A stretch of 64,000 nt of DNA, taken from the NCBI GenBank assembly GCA_973895155.1, contig OZ316892.1, positions 26,722,001 to 26,786,000 on the forward strand. The letters are read 5' to 3'. The DNA comes from Marsupella aquatica (lineage: Eukaryota > Marchantiophyta). Below, piece after piece: positions 1 to 9,689 of this stretch. Position numbers and translations under genes: made by a program. Numbering within the stretch: the stretch's first letter is position 1; every line of letters begins with the position of its first letter. The notes below the pieces were generated by a model. It was not told the origin of the DNA, searched no databases, and saw only the letters and a program-made list of their open reading frames with translations.

Positions 1-3000
1 TTCTAGAGCTCTCACACAAGTGCTTCATTCTTAGCGCCCGGATGCTGGCTATGCATATACCGCAGTAGCTTTTGTAAGCTTGAATCGTGCGACATAAGGG
101 AATATTTCTTTGACAAGTTGGCTAGAGAATCCTGCTTCTCCAGTGCTGGACTTAAGAGCCCTGCATGCAGTCAAAGTTGGACCACTTTTCTTGGATTAAT
201 TTCCCACCAGCAGCGAAAGTACTCACTACATCGTCGCTCAGCATTTTTCGAGATCGGGTTGAGCGCTCCAAGTTCACTCATCATTGCCACTCGTGACGCC
301 TTCCCTGTTATACTTGTAGTTGAAAGCTTAATTTACAGTAGCTGAGAAGCGTTAAAAATGGAGCAGCAGATACAAATATCACAGAAGGTGGTCTGATATA
401 TTATTCATAAAAGCCAACAATAATTTTACTGTAGATCCCCTATTTTTCTGCATTTTGAAGAGATCATTAGTTAGCTAGGCTCGATTGAAAGCATTTTTCC
501 AAGCTTGTAGAAGCAATCAGCTTCTCAAACCGTCAACAAACATGCCCCGCTTCAAGGAAGCTTAAACACGTTCCACTTCAACTGCAGAAGCAAACTTGTT
601 GATCGTGAGAAATGAATGCAGTACCAAGGTCCTATGAAGCAACTGATTCTTCCAGAATCAGCTTACCTAGCACGAAATAGACCGTCCAGGTATGAGTATT
701 ATCCCGTTGTGCAATGCCACAACCAAAAATGATGACCTTCCCGCTCCCTTAAGGCACGTACAACAGGAAGGACAATTGAATAGCATGATTCCAACTCTTT
801 GAGTGGCGCGCAGCCACGCATCCAGGCCGCCAAACCAGCAGCAGGGGTTGTACTTCAAAGGCATCACAAGTAGCAGGACTAGGCGTCTCCAGTCCTTGCC
901 TAGCTTCTCCTACTTCCATTTATGTATAAAATAGCTCCAACTCATTGCGATTCTGGTGTGGAGAAGCGTGAGGATGACAGTCTCCATTTATATACAACGA
1001 CTTTGGCCTTCATCATATCATTGTTCTGTATGGTAACATTTCTAGGCCACAAAGCAGAGGCACGCCTGGACTGCTTCTTTGTTTGTTGGATGTCGTTATC
1101 TCTTCTTGCTGGCGAGAGATGATGTAGATCTGAGTATAAAGCTGATGATTGAAGCTAGCAAGCTCTTCCTGATTGCACTAGCTGAGCAAGCTCTTGCACT
1201 GAAGTAGAACAGTACTTTCCGAATGGGACGTAACTCTCACTCTCCAAATGAGGCAGTCGGTTATTAAAGTTTGAAATACAAGTCAATCTGATGTGGTGCT
1301 TGGGTCTGAACTCATTGCGAAATAGAGCCAGAGGGAGTTTTCAGTGATCGGGATGTGCTTCCCTTCAGCATCAGAAGCAAGCAGTAAGTAAGTAGATTTG
1401 GGTAACTGTGGATGTTTTTGTCTATCAAGGTACAAACATTCAGTCTCACCCGTTTGTATTATAATTCAAGACACCCAGGTAAATTAAGGTAGTAGAACTC
1501 TTCGAATCAGTTGGGTCTTCTCAACTGGTTACCTTGATTTCAAACTCAGTGACCCACCCCTCCACCCAGCCCCAGTCTTCATTCCTTTCTTGATTTAAGT
1601 TCCATGAGAGGGACACATCTCCAGTGTCACTCACCTGCTTGCAAGTACATACATGGATAGAAACCAGTCATCTTGGCTCTTCACAGAGCTGCCAGTATTT
1701 CAGCCTCTCAGCCAGTACCTATCACCCAGAGCAAGAGTTCTTTGATTTCTCCTTTCGATTGACAAGCCACAAGCCAGCCTAGACTATCAATCAGAGCTGG
1801 GGTCTTTGATTAATTTATCCTCCTGGTGAGTGCCCAAAATTTTGGTACCAAAGTATTCAATCTCTTCGCCTTGGTATCGTAATGAATAAAGTCAGCTCCA
1901 GAAAGTAGATTAGGGGCCTTCTTGCCGGTAGGCAGCCAGTTCTTTTGGTGCCCAGATTCCTTCTCCCTATGCTGTCATTTTGTTTTATTGAGAGTTCAGA
2001 GGTAGGGACCTCAAGAGCCAGAAAGTTTCAAAACTTTGCCCTTACTTGGATCTCTTTTTTAAATGTAGTCAGGCCTGCCTCATGGGGGAATTAAGGCACG
2101 AAATGCTCGGACAGTCTATAATATGATGCAAAGAGTTTAAGTTTAGGGCTGCAAATGAAAGGACTTAAGGCTCCTTCTTTCTCTCTCCCTAGTGGTCATA
2201 CCCAATACTAATTGAATGCAGGCTGAATCATGTGTAGCCTGCACTTCTGGTACATGGATGTGAACATTATTCACTACATTTGTATTCTTTGGATGCATAT
2301 TCCTATACATTTGTGTTGGTTAAAATCCATGCCCCAAAATTGACAGAATAAATCTGAAGTATGCCATTAACTCCCTCCAAAGGTTGCTTTGTGAATGGAT
2401 GATAACTCTTTTTGGCGGGATTGGATATTATATGATGTAATTTACTTTTAGTTCTAGAGTGACTTAACTATTGTTGAGTGTGAGCCAACAAGCTCATAAA
2501 TTCACTAGGCTTGGAGTGAACACATGGAATTGAGTTTTCACATTAGTTGAAATGGGGGAAATATGATTTCTACAAGCATAAACCTTTAGTAAATGACTTT
2601 TTCAGTTGAAAAGGAGGAAAAAATGATTTCTCCTAAAAGAATTTTAAAATTTTATTCTCCTGCATAGATTACAATCAGAAAAAAGATTCATTGAACCTAT
2701 AGGTAAACCAGAGAAGTGACACTGTACCAGTGTACCAAAAACTACTCTGGAAACCTTGCAATCAGTATTACTTTAGTACAATTTTAGTGCTTCTTGAGAT
2801 TCCATCTGGGCTGCCTCCAATTGTCTATTCATGTATTTTGGATAATGTTGGATGACATGGGGATTCATTCATTTGTCATCTTTTCTACTTTTTCACATAA
2901 ATCTTTTCTACTTTTTCATAGAAACATATGAGGATAGTCTTCTAAATCATTCCCTGCATCAACATCTACAACTATAATAAGGGATCCCATCTTTTTCTGT

Positions 3001-3184
3001 CCTTTGTCCCAGTACAAAAAAGCTCCTAGACAGGAAAGATCCACAGCCATTGGATTCGATTAGTAATTTTCCCTAACCATTGATAAAGGAAATGTGCACC
3101 CCTGGCATATATGTACTTCCCGCTGACCCATAAAGGCCTCCCTATGGGCCAGCCCTCCTTGCACAGTGCAAGGCACTGACATGG
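1..3184. other. Intergenic DNA, no recognisable gene
   Basis: This stretch is AT-rich with no reading frame longer than about 75 codons, and none of the short translations resembles a known family. A short tandem duplication of a pyrimidine-rich unit (CTTTTCTACTTTTTCA) is visible near 2880-2923. No tRNA, rRNA or transposon terminus was recognised. The 75-codon frame at 118-345 could be part of a spliced gene extending left of the window, but nothing supports that. Confidence 0.5.
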
Positions 3185-3189
3185 GGCTC
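3185..3189. repeat. Target-site duplication of copia copy 1 (left)
   Basis: GGCTC immediately precedes the 5' LTR and is repeated exactly at 9685-9689 after the 3' LTR. A 5-bp duplication is what copia integrases generate. Confidence 0.93.
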
Positions 3190-3233
3190 TGTTGGGTATT
3201 TACTCTTACGTCTAGGTTAGGTATGATGTGGTT

Positions 3234-3351
3234 GGTACAACAACGTGGGTTGGTACAACTACGTGGTTAGGTACAACTACGTGATTAGGTACAACTATGT
3301 GGTTAGGTACAACTACGTGATTAGGTACAACTATGTGGTTAGGTACAACTA
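3234..3351 (+). repeat. 18-bp tandem array in U3 of the LTR
   Basis: Six to seven units of about 18 bp, consensus GGTACAACTACGTGATTA, alternate between ACGTGATTA and ATGTGGTTA ends. The unit carries an ACGTG core, the type of sequence bound by plant bZIP and bHLH factors (family knowledge; binding here is inferred). The array lies upstream of the TATA-like sequence, where LTR enhancers sit. The same array is at 9308-9425 in this element and, with two extra units, in both LTRs of copy 2. Confidence 0.85.
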
Positions 3352-3360
3352 AGTTGCACA

Positions 3361-3370
3361 CTATATCATA
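3361..3370 (+). promoter_or_regulatory. Putative LTR TATA box
   Basis: CTATATCATA is the only good TATA-like sequence in the LTR and lies just downstream of the U3 repeat array. It is conserved in all four LTRs. The transcription start itself cannot be seen. Confidence 0.45.
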
Positions 3371-3612
3371 AGAGGCATGTGTGCTTGGAGAGGTAGAACC
3401 AAGGCTCATTGTTATGGAGCCACTTGAGAGATAGGGAGAGCTTACACTGTGGAGACTCGGTATAGCCGACGGGCTTAGAGTTCAGTAAAGCTCTCTTGTG
3501 TGTTCCCGTGGACGTAGCCTCAAGGAGGTGAACCACGTATCTCTTGTGTCGACTATTGTGCGTTGGATGGTTCATGGGCTTGCCGTTGCGATCATCGTCT
3601 ATGCTCAACAAT

Positions 3613-3624
3613 TGGTATCAGAGC
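3613..3624 (+). other. Primer-binding site (initiator-Met tRNA)
   Basis: TGGTATCAGAGC, starting two bases after the LTR end, is complementary to the 3' end of plant initiator-Met tRNA, the usual primer for plant Ty1/copia reverse transcription. It is identical in copy 2 (41062-41073, minus strand). Confidence 0.93.
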
Positions 3625-4764
3625 ATGCTTGGGAGGTGACGTGTGTTCGTGACGGGATTTCATGATGGTTTTTCCAGCGTTGAGTGTTGGTGGATTTTCC
3701 AGAGTTCCATCGCATGGAACTTGGAGTTTATGGGCTCAACGGATAGATCAGGGCAAGAGCTTTCTAACGGTGTGAAGAAATCGTTGAACGGAGCTCGTGG
3801 TGCAGAGAGATCTAAGTTTTCGTCATTCTGGATTTTGTGAAGAAAGTTGGCAATCGACTCGGAGGGAGAAGCGTCAAGTGTTTTGACTCAACGGAGAGAT
3901 TGAGGCAAGACGATTGTTTTTGAGTCCGGGATTGGCTCTTTGATGCAAAGAGGAAGGCTAAGCAAAATCAATTACCTTGTTGGACTTGGTGACGGCACCA
4001 AGTGCAATTGATCAACATTCGTTGTTGACAAGGTACCATTTTTTTCTCTTTGAAAAACTGATTCGAAATTGGCTATGGCAATTGAGAGAAATCTGTCATC
4101 TTTACCAATTTTTTTCTCCCTCGTTCTTTCCTCGTTTTGGGTGCTTCTTATATCGATCTTCATCGCCTCGGAGTCTAGTTTCCAAATCTGAAATCGGATC
4201 TTGATTTCGTCAAAACCCGAGTGAGATATCTTGCGTTTGGTGTCGAGGGGTACATTCTGCCGTGTGTATTTTCTGCGCGCGCGACCAGATTTCGACGACG
4301 AAGGGTGGTAGGGGGTTTTGGGGGTTCGAGGACACATGTCAGCCCCTCGATTGTTCTTCCAAAATTCCCACAGGGCCTGTACAAGGGTCATAGAATATTC
4401 CAAAAAACCAGAGAGCTATTTTTTGACCGTCCGACAAAGATTTCATCCGCCGAACGGTAACTTTTTTGGTTATTTTTCGGCGAGGTCGTAGCCATTGAAG
4501 TTGGCAATGCAGCGCACCAATCACATCGCAATTCCGACAACGGGTTGTACTTGGTATTTCAGTTATTCCCTGAGGTGGTCAAAACGGGGGAGTTTCCCAA
4601 GGTTTTACCCACCTCGACCGAAATTTGAATAACTTTTCCGTCAAATTTCAATTTTGATTTTGGTTTTCAGTATTGGACTCCTAGCTTTGTGGGCTACGCG
4701 GCGGTGTTGAGTTTCGAGTTTTTTGAGAAGTTGTGAAAAACAACATTTTTTGTGACTTTCTCAT
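3625..4764 (+). other. Untranslated leader of copia copy 1, with a 450-bp segment missing from copy 2
   Basis: The leader lies between the primer-binding site and gag. Apart from 4033-4482 it aligns almost base for base with the leader of copy 2. At 4033-4482 copy 1 has 450 bp (GTACCATTTT... to ...TTTTTCGGCG) where copy 2 has only TG. Short frames here in both directions show no family resemblance and look like chance. Confidence 0.85.
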
Positions 4765-5799
4765 ATGAGTGATTCGGAGGAGTTTTTCGAAGACGTGGAA
4801 CTTGAAGCACGAGGATCACCGTGGAGGTTTCAGGGGCAGAGAGAGGAGCAGGAGGAAGAGCACGTGACACCGATACCATCACCGGTGCGGCGTGTGGTGG
4901 AGGAAGCAGTACTACTACCGGAGCTCACGGTAAAGAAGAAGATGGGGACTTTCAAGCTTGGGGGACCCAAGTATGAAGTGACAAAGTATGATGGGCGCTC
5001 TGACTACTTGCTATGGGAGAAGCAGGTGAAGGGAGTGCTTTATGCGTCAGGGATGGGCCAACTGCTGAGCCCTCGTGAAGACGATGTTGATGAGAAACAA
5101 TGGGACCGCATGCAGGAGCAGGGAGTGTGGTGTGTTACACTCTATCTCATGCCTCCCATCATCAAGCAGTTAGGTGCACATAAGGATTGCATGTCCTTGT
5201 TTGCGGAATTGCAGAGCAAGTATCACCGCAAGGAGTTGTCGAACCGGCTCTACACTTCCTACAAACTGATGAGTTTCAGGATGAAGGAATCTGGTACGAA
5301 GTTGCAAGACCATGTGGATGCTTTCAACGACATGGTCGTTGACTTGGAAAACCTTGGGGAGACTTTGAATGATGAGACGAAGGCTCTGCAGCTTCTTAGT
5401 TCATTGCCTCCATCTTACCAGTCCCTATCACGAGTGTTGTTGCATCGTGATAGGGATACCATTTCATACAATGACGTGGTAAGTTCTCTGCTTAGTGATG
5501 ATCTTCAGCAGAAGATGCACATCACGTCACAGCCTTCATCATCTGGTGCTGCCCTCAATGTTAACCGTGGGAGGAGTATGCAGCGACCAACTGGGGACCG
5601 TAGAACCCAGTTTAGATCTAAATCCAGATCTAAGTCCAAGGGTAAATCCCCTCAGAGGAGGCAGGTGACATGTTGGAAGTGCAACCAAGTTGGACACTTC
5701 AAGCGAGACTATAAGGGAAAGGCAGCGGAAACTTCATCGGCAAATGTGGCTAGGGCTGATGGAGAAGCTGATTTACTCAATGATGAGTATGTTTTATGA
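4765..5799 (+). CDS. gag: Copia gag polyprotein, zinc knuckle damaged
   Basis: The 344-residue frame opens at the first ATG after the leader. An acidic N-terminus (residues 1-60) is followed by a UBN2/Retrotran_gag capsid-type domain (about 70-240), a basic Arg/Ser/Lys-rich linker (about 265-300) and a CCHC nucleic-acid-binding knuckle beginning CWKCNQVGHF (about 303-316). The last knuckle position is Tyr316 here and Cys in copy 2 (TGT to TAT), so zinc binding should be impaired. The frame ends at UGA 5797-5799. The next codon continues in the same frame into pol, so gag and pol are one frame split by a stop. Gag forms the virus-like particle that packages the element RNA. Confidence 0.93.
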   Translation: MSDSEEFFEDVELEARGSPWRFQGQREEQEEEHVTPIPSPVRRVVEEAVLLPELTVKKKMGTFKLGGPKYEVTKYDGRSDYLLWEKQVKGVLYASGMGQLLSPREDDVDEKQWDRMQEQGVWCVTLYLMPPIIKQLGAHKDCMSLFAELQSKYHRKELSNRLYTSYKLMSFRMKESGTKLQDHVDAFNDMVVDLENLGETLNDETKALQLLSSLPPSYQSLSRVLLHRDRDTISYNDVVSSLLSDDLQQKMHITSQPSSSGAALNVNRGRSMQRPTGDRRTQFRSKSRSKSKGKSPQRRQVTCWKCNQVGHFKRDYKGKAAETSSANVARADGEADLLNDEYVL

Positions 5800-5849
5800 A
5801 GCCGGGGGTATGCCCTGTGCACGTCATCTAGGAGAGCAGATGATGTGTG
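5797..5849 (+). promoter_or_regulatory. In-frame UGA with downstream hairpin between gag and pol
   Basis: UGA at 5797-5799 is followed in frame by uninterrupted pol codons. Twenty bases after the stop, CACGTCATCT (5820-5829) can pair with AGATGATGTG (5838-5847) across an 8-base loop. This makes ten pairs including one G-U, and two further wobble pairs can extend it. The arrangement is identical in copy 2. Stop-codon readthrough aided by a 3' RNA structure is known in other retroelements and plant viruses; that it operates here is inference. Confidence 0.5.
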
Positions 5850-8800
5850 GATTCTTGATTGTGCTTGCTCTTTTCATATTTGTTACATTCGTGAGTTTTT
5901 CAGTTCTTACTCTGTTTCAAACGGTTCAGTTCTGATGGGAAATGATCACTCCTGTCAAATTGAGGGAATTGGGTCTGTGAAGATTCAAATGTTTGATGGC
6001 GCTGTGCGCATAGTGTCCGGAGTCAGGTATGTACCTGGCATGCGTAAGAATCTGATTTCACTCGGTGTGTTGGATTCAAATGGTCATCAATGGAGCGTTA
6101 TTGATGGTGAACTTCAAGTCAGGTCGGGAGAGACAGTGATTTTGAAGGGGAGTAGACAAAAGAATTTGTATGTGTTACAGGGCAATACTGTATGTGGAGA
6201 GGCCAATGTAACCAAGTCTCACGAGGAGATGACTCAACTGTGGCATTCACGGCTAGGCCACATGAGTGAGAAGGGTTTGGCTATCTTACGGAAGAATGGA
6301 CTCATTTCTGATTTGCAATCTTGTAAATTAAAGTTTTGTGAGCATTGCATTCTTGGAAAGCAGCATCGTCGTGCTTTTGGTGTTGGAACTCATCGTTCCA
6401 AAGCGGTTCTTGAGTACATACATAGTGACGTGTGGGGTCCATCCCCGACTCCCTCACACTCTGGAAAGTTGTACTATGTATCATTTATTGATGATTACTC
6501 AAGATTTGTGTGGATTTATTTCATGACGCATAAGTCTGATGTCTTGTCCATTTTTAAGAAGTGGAAGGCCCAGGTGGAGAATCAGACTGGAAACACGATC
6601 AAGTGTTTGGATACAAGGGTGAAGAGTCTGAGGTCAGACAACGGCAGGGAGTACACTTCAATGGAATTTGAAGAGTACTGTTCAGAACAGGGGATAACTC
6701 GTCATCTCACCACAGTTTATACTCCGCAGCAGAATGGTGTCGCTGAGAGGCTCAATCGGACACTGTTGGAGCGGTCACGGAGTATGTTGAGCCAATCAGG
6801 TTTACCACAAGAATTTTGGGCAGAAGCTGTCAATACCGCAGCTTATTTGGTAAATCTTTCTCCTTCTAGTGCTATCAATTTCAAAACGCCGTTTGAGATG
6901 CGCTATAAGCGGCAAGCAGACTATCATGGCTTGGTAATTTTTGGAAGTGATGCATATGCTCTCACACCAAAGTAGAATAGGACCAAGTTGGATCCTACCT
7001 CCAGGAAATGTGTTTTTCTTGGGTACCAGAGTGGTGTGAAAACCTATAGGCTATGGGATCCTATTGCCTGTAAGCTCGTTGTCAGTAGGGATGTTTCCTT
7101 CAATGAATCCAGATTATTGAAGGAGGGGGAGAATACTCAGGTCTCCCGTACTGACAAAGGAAAATCTCCTATCCCGGATCTCGTTGAGGGGGAGATTGGT
7201 TATGAGGTGCATGACCGGAGAGAAGGAGTTGCTCCAATTATGGAGCTGGTTCCTGTGCCAGAGGAACCAGAGGAGTTTGTTGATGCTGGTGAGCAACAAG
7301 TGGATGCTGTTGAGCTTCAAATTGTACCAGCACACGCAGATCAACCGGAGTCATCGGCTAGAAGAACATCTGGTCGCACTGTACGCGCTCCATCAAGGTA
7401 TGGACAGTGGGTTGATTCATCTCAACTGCAAGAGGATGATTTTACAGCTGATGATGAGGGTGATGCGTTAATTTTGGAAGAAGGAGAACCTTCTTCATTT
7501 CATGAGGCAAGTGCTTCAAAAGAGAAGCAGAAGTGGACTGCAGCAATGCAAACGGAGATGCAGTCACTAAAGGACAACAAAACTTGGGAGCTTGTTAAGC
7601 TGCCTAAGGGTCAGCAAGTGGTGGACAGCAAGTGGATTTACAAGCTGAAGGATAATTCCATAGGAGGTGGATCGAAGGTCTACAAGGCTAGATTGGTAGC
7701 AAAGGGATTCACACAAGAGAAAGGTGTGGATTACAATGAGGTCTTCTCACCAGTTGCTAAGTACTCTACAATACGACTATTGTGTGTACTTGTTGTAATG
7801 TTTGGTCTGCTCCTAGATCAGATGGATGTTGTCATAGCTTTCCTCTATGGCACATTGGAAGAGGTGATCTTCATGAGACAACCGCTAGGTTTTGTGAAGA
7901 GAGGACAGGAGGAATTGGTTTGCAGATTGCTGAAATCCTTGTATGGGTTGAAGCAGTCACCAAGACAGTGGAACAAGCGGTTTGACGATTGGATTCGGTC
8001 ACAAGGTTTTCACAGAAGTGTATTTGACCCTTGTGTGTATTTGAAACCGGTGAAGAATGTTGTCTTTGGGTTCATTGTTTTAGTACTTTATGTGGATGAC
8101 ATGCTAATTGCAGCCAAGGATAGGTCTGAGATTGTTAAGCTCAAGGCACTGCTTAGTGCAGAGTTTAAGATGAAGGACTTAGGGCCAGCTAAGAGGATTT
8201 TGGGTATGGAGATCACTAGGGACTTGGAGGCTGGCAAGCTATGGTTGACGCAAAGCAGTTATGCGAGGAAGGTAATTGCAAGGTTCAACATGGAGAATAG
8301 CAAGCCAGTAAGTACCCCGTTGGCTCCACACTTCAAGTTATCATCAGCGTTCTGTCCTACGGATGACACAGAGAAGGGGTTGATGTCAAAGGTTCCATAT
8401 GACAAGGCAGTGGGGAGTCTCATGTATTTGATGACTTGCACTAGACCTGATCTTGCCATGGCTATGGGCAAGGTGAGCAGGTACATGTCGAATCCAGGGA
8501 AGGTACACTGGGAAGCAGTGAAGTGGATTATCAGGTACTTGAAGGGTACCGTGGATCATGGTCTTTTATTTGATGCGAATGCAAAGAATGCTAGATCATT
8601 GATTGGCTATGTAGATTCTGACTATGGACAAGATTTGGACCGAAGGAGATCAACAACAGGATACGTGTTCACACTTGGCGGTGGATGCATAAGTTGGAGG
8701 TCTACTTTGCAGAAGTGTATTGCTCAGTCTACTACAGAAGCGGAGTATGTTGCAGCTGCGGAAGCAGCAAAGGAAGCGATTTGGTTGGATAGACTTATCA

Positions 8801-9072
8801 CTGAAATGGGATTGCCACAGGGGAATGTGAAGCTCCATTGTGATAGTCAAAGTGCGCTCCACCTTGCTGTGAACCAGGTGATGGACAGCAGAGTGAAGCA
8901 CATTGACGTCAGGTACCATTTTATCAGGCAGGCTGTGTCTGATAATTTGTTTGAGCTAGTCAAGATTGATGGTAAACTCAACCCGGCTGACGCATTTACC
9001 AAAGTGATTCCTTTGGAGAGTTTCTCTAGACACCGTGACGTATTGCAGGTTTTGCAATTGCAACACAAGTAG
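5800..9072 (+). pseudogene. pol: Copia pol polyprotein, interrupted by a premature TAG
   Basis: In the gag frame after the UGA come an aspartic protease core (WILDCACSFH; Asp-Cys-Ala where Asp-Ser/Thr-Gly/Ala is usual), the HHCC pre-integrase domain (WHSRLGH...CEHC), the DDE integrase core (HSDVWGP, SDNG-EY, NGVAERLNR), RT with the YVDD catalytic motif and RNase H ending KHIDVRYHFIR. Two defects are specific to this copy: GGG to AGG at 6646-6648, beside the second catalytic Asp, and CAG to TAG at 6973-6975 between integrase and RT. An ATG-started frame resumes at 6988 and runs to 9072. The product would replicate and integrate element DNA in virus-like particles; this copy should not make full-length Pol. 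Confidence 0.92.
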
Positions 9073-9250
9073 AGTTTTCTTAAACATTCATTGTAATTAC
9101 TGATATATGCTCTTCCTCATTCCTATGTATTAGGCTACGGCTTAGTTCTGGTTTGCTCTAGTTAGAGAGGGAAACCGGTTTGGTTTCTGTCCAGAACTTC
9201 CCGCTGAGGGATCATATACATTGGCAGTATTACTCTCCCCTAGACCAGAG

Positions 9251-9263
9251 TCAAGGGGAAGAT
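9251..9263 (+). other. Polypurine tract of copia copy 1
   Basis: The purine run AAGGGGAAGA directly abuts the 3' LTR and is the expected plus-strand DNA primer. The identical sequence lies at 35871-35883 in copy 2. Confidence 0.85.
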
Positions 9264-9684
9264 TGTTGGGTATTTACTCTTACGTCTAGGTTAGGTATGA
9301 CGTGGTTGGTACAACAACGTGGGTTGGTACAACTACGTGGTTAGGTACAACTATGTGATTAGGTACAACTATGTGGTTAGGTACAACTACGTGATTAGGT
9401 ACAACTATGTGGTTAGGTACAACTAAGTTGCACACTATATCATAAGAGGCATGTGTGCTTGGAGAGGTAGAACCAAGGCTCATTGTTATGGAGCCACTTG
9501 AGAGATAGGGAGAGCTTACACTGTGGAGACTCGGTATAGCCGACGGGCTTAGAGTTCAGTAAAGCTCTCTTGTGTGTTCCCGTGGACGTAGCCTCAAGGA
9601 GGTGAACCACGTATCTCTTGTGTCGACTATTGTGCGTTGGATGGTTCATGGGCTTGCCGTTGCGATCGTCGTCTATGCTCAACA
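9264..9684 (+). repeat. 3' LTR of copia copy 1
   Basis: The 421-bp LTR has TGTTG...CAACA ends and is followed by the duplicated GGCTC. Its 18-bp array lies at 9308-9425 with the same unit number as the 5' LTR. It differs from the 5' LTR at three transition sites. Confidence 0.96.
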
Positions 9685-9689
9685 GGCTC

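Larger units (their letters stand above)
3190..3610 (+). repeat. 5' LTR of copia copy 1
   Basis: The 421-bp repeat has TGTTG...CAACA inverted ends. It is followed two bases later by the primer-binding site. It contains the 18-bp tandem array at 3234-3351 and a TATA-like CTATATCATA at 3361-3370, so U3 is likely the first ~200 bp. It differs from the 3' LTR at about three positions, all transitions. Confidence 0.96.
3190..9684 (+). mobile_element. Ty1/copia LTR retrotransposon, copy 1 (defective)
   Basis: A full-length element of 6495 bp is flanked by the 5-bp target duplication GGCTC (3185-3189 and 9685-9689). The LTRs (3190-3610 and 9264-9684, 421 bp each) begin TGTTG and end CAACA. In order it has a primer-binding site, a leader, gag, pol with protease, integrase, RT and RNase H, and a polypurine tract. 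Integrase precedes RT, the Ty1/copia (Pseudoviridae) order. The LTRs differ at only three sites by eye, so insertion was recent. Compared with the sister copy at 35414-41532 it has lost a zinc-knuckle cysteine, changed a residue next to an integrase catalytic Asp and gained a TAG in pol, so it is probably not autonomous. Confidence 0.97.

Noticed and set aside
3212-3409. Short frames reading VVPNHIVVPNHV in the LTRs of both elements
   Set aside because: They are the translation of the 18-bp U3 tandem array, a multiple of three, and lie on the antisense strand of a non-coding LTR.
3972-4524. Overlapping frames on both strands in the leader of copia copy 1
   Set aside because: No motif, and the region is missing from copy 2 without harm to gag or pol.
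4765-5799. Interpretation of gag and pol as frameshifted relative to each other
   Set aside because: The two frames are in phase (4765 and 5845 differ by a multiple of three), so only a stop codon separates them.
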